Assembly: GCA_014529385.2 (NCBI GenBank)
Contig: JABFUD020000253.1
Location: 1-21,471, forward strand
Source: Adiantum capillus-veneris
Lineage: Eukaryota; Streptophyta; Polypodiopsida; Polypodiales; Pteridaceae
Direction: 5' to 3'
DNA: 21,471 nt
Shown: piece by piece, positions 19,761 to 21,471 of the stretch
Numbering within the stretch: the first letter of the stretch is position 1
Layout of the letters: each line of letters starts with the position of its first letter
Notes under the pieces: generated by a model
Told to the model about the DNA's origin: nothing
What the model saw: only the letters and a program-made list of their open reading frames with translations
Database searches by the model: none
Program-made: the position numbers and the translations under genes

Positions 19761-20390
19761 GTTGAGTCTATTGCAAGCAACATATAATCGCAAAGCCTCT
19801 TCCTGTTATAAGTTAAGAGCTATGGAGTGCATGCTTTCCACTCTATGTACATTGTGGTGCTAGGAGTGATGACCTGCACACTACACACTGCTCTCTCCCC
19901 CCTACGTGTAGTTATGTGATGCCCCACAAGAGGGCTCTTCATTTGACTGATGTACAGTTGTGTGGCTTCATGCTTTTGTGACGAGGCAAGAGCCTCTTTG
20001 AGCAGGAACAGGAGTAGCTAACTGCTACTCCAAAAGCAGGCACCGGTGAGGGTGATAACCTCACCGTACAGGTGCGATTTCAGCGCTGATTATGCGCTGT
20101 ATTTTGACTGTTTTTCAGCCATAGACGCCAGAACCCTTGGGAATAGTGCCCCACTGCTAGAGGGCACTTTGGGGACTGTTCAGGGCTGAAAACAGGGCAA
20201 AAACCAGCGAATACAGTGAGCTGAATTTACTGTTTTGGGCAGAAATCAGAGGGCTTATGCCAGTGGAAGTCAGTTCCCGCAGGGGAATTGGTTTCGGGCA
20301 AGTTTTGGGGTTGTTATGTTGCTGAAATTTTGCCGAAACAGGTGTATCTAGCTGGATACAGTTCAAGGATTCCCAAGACCCTACTTTGTA
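19760..20390. other. Hairpin-rich intergenic segment
   Basis: No supported gene. It contains a cluster of perfect inverted repeats: GAGGC/GCCTC (19983-19996), GGAGTAGC/GCTACTCC (20011-20031), CGGTGAGG/CCTCACCG (20044-20066), TCAGCGCTGA (20080-20089), and AGTGCCC/GGGCACT (20145-20168). Origin unknown; an LTR remnant is one possibility. Confidence 0.6.
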
Positions 20391-20401
20391 ATTCACCCCC
20401 T

Positions 20402-20425
20402 TATCTTAAATTATAAAGGGGCGCC
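20402..20425 (+). promoter_or_regulatory. Candidate TATA box
   Basis: TTAAATTATAAAGGGGCGCC places TATAAA at 20412-20417 in a TATA-like context with a GC-rich 3' flank. It precedes the AGCGTTTT-repeat segment and could be the promoter of an LTR or of an unknown transcript. There is no other support. Confidence 0.3.
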
Positions 20426-20654
20426 AATTTTGGGGCCTACAGGTTGTCGGCGTCTGCTCGGAGCATTCTAGCTTTCGAGCCGTGTGTGCGCTTAAGTGTT
20501 AAATCCCGTCGCAGGTTCCCTTTGCAAAGTCCTCTCTCTCTGTGTCTCTAAAGCAAAGCAAAGAATTTCGGGTGAAAGCCAAAGCCTACTGCCCCTCGGG
20601 TCGGTTTCAGGAGTCCAACTCTCGGGCACCTTCTCAGCAAGACCGGCAGAATCC

Positions 20655-20875
20655 CTAGCGTTTTCAACCATCAAGAAGCCTAGCGTTTACAGCAATTGCA
20701 GATAAAGAAGCCCAGCGTTTTGCTGATATGCAAGCGTTTTGCAGATTGCATATCAGCCTGGCGTTAGCAGTTTGTAGCAGATTCCCTAGCGTTTTTGCAG
20801 CAGACAACAGACCATGTCTAGCGTTTTGCAGATTCTCGGCGGACAGATCAACATAGAGCATCAGCGTTTTTCAGT
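20655..20875 (+). repeat. Dispersed repeat of the motif AGCGTTTT
   Basis: AGCGTTTT or a one-base variant occurs about eight times in 220 bases (near 20655, 20680, 20710, 20731, 20759, 20788, 20818 and 20861), often preceded by CCT and followed by GCAG. Spacing is irregular (21-43 bp), so it is a decayed tandem repeat or an array of binding sites and not a simple microsatellite. Confidence 0.6.
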
Positions 20876-20944
20876 TTTCAGCAGTCAGATTCCACACAGT
20901 AGCCCCCAAACCTCGCAGATCTCACCTTCCCGCAGCAGATCCTC

Positions 20945-21471
20945 TCTGGAGACTCGAACTCTATCTGGTAATACCCTCTCCCGAGGAATTGGACATCGGT
21001 GATCCTGCCCACATCGGCGGAGAGAAGGCTTAAAGTAGATCTCGAACCTTGCCCCGACTGGGCCGAGTGCCTATGATCTTGCAGATAACCGAAGTGGCTT
21101 GCAAATGTTCCACTTCGGCCATTAGGCTCGCTTGCTCTTCTGGCGAGAGAGCAAGTTGAAGGGTCGGCTCCGCAGTGTCGGGTGAGGGGACTTCTGTAGA
21201 GTCCCTCTGAGGTGGAGCAGAAGTCTATGTCTGCTGCTAAATCGAGAAGGGCGAAGGTGACGCGAAACCCCCAGAAGGCTGAGAAAACAACTTCCTGCCA
21301 GGTGAGAAGTGGGATTTGGGGGGGGGGGGGGGGGGGAATGTAAGTGGGAGCGCGAGGCTGGGGCGGGCGGGTGGGCTATGCGCAGCGGGCTGGGCTGGGC
21401 AATGCGAGGGAGGATGGGGGGGAGAGAGCGATGGCTAGAGGGGGGGGGGGTACAGGTGCGTGCGTAGGGGA
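20945..21471 (-). mobile_element. LINE copy 2: 5' leader and ORF1 N-terminal part, cut at 20945
   Basis: Minus-strand similarity to copy 1 runs from about 20945 past 21270: QRDSTEVPSPD, LALSPEEQASLMAEVE, ATSVICKIIGTRPSRG and GRGYYQIEF match the ORF1 of copy 1 closely, with the position equivalent to the start codon not ATG and a frameshift near 21030. Beyond 21270 the same GC-rich leader motifs and a 19-base G run appear. Below 20945 similarity stops abruptly in the middle of ORF1. Confidence 0.75.

Noticed and set aside
19360-19795. Proline-rich and glycine-rich reading frames of 90-160 codons
   Set aside because: They arise from long G or C runs and GC-rich repeats in the LINE leader, with no conserved motif.

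Overview
This is a repeat-dense stretch of a plant nuclear genome. The evidence is a Ty3/gypsy retrotransposon primed by initiator Met-tRNA with plant-type pol domains, decayed genes with short GT..AG introns, an apparent receptor-kinase relic, LINE ORF1 of the plant DUF4283 plus zinc-knuckle type, and long GA/TG microsatellites. I cannot name the species. A non-seed plant or gymnosperm is my guess, from the general look of the transposase-like and LINE proteins only. No intact host gene is visible.

Layout. 1-1180: a decayed, spliced, unrecognised gene on the minus strand. 1180-3250: non-coding DNA with GA/TG microsatellites in a duplicated composite cassette, a near-perfect 35-bp palindrome, a relic that reads like the C-terminus of a BRI1-type LRR receptor kinase, and an AT-rich imperfect repeat. 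3425-12179: a complete Ty3/gypsy element on the minus strand (LTRs 1600 and 1603 bp, PBS, polypurine tract, gag, protease, RT, RNase H, integrase, chromodomain-like tail). It sits inside a plus-strand decayed gene of MULE-transposase-like plus SWIM type, whose remains are at about 3251-3424 and 12180-15030. 15031-17100: AT-rich DNA with no supported gene. 17114-19760: the 5' part of an LINE on the minus strand (GC-rich leader, ORF1 with DUF4283-like domain and CCHC knuckle, start of the ORF2 endonuclease). 19760-20945: a hairpin-rich, promoter-like stretch with a recurring AGCGTTTT motif. 20945-21471: the 5' part of a second LINE copy, same strand.

How the parts relate. The gypsy element is the youngest clear event: its LTRs differ at about five places, mostly single-base indels, and it interrupts an already decaying gene. 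Its gag-pol reading is broken by four single-base shifts with almost no other damage, which resembles the LTR differences and raises the possibility of consensus errors in the assembly. Both LINE copies keep 5' sequence and lose the 3' part, the reverse of usual LINE truncation. I found no system that I would call new; the most useful leads are the split spliced transposase-like gene, the possibly intact chromovirus, the LINE 5' fragments with very long G runs, and the structured 19.98-20.9 kb segment.
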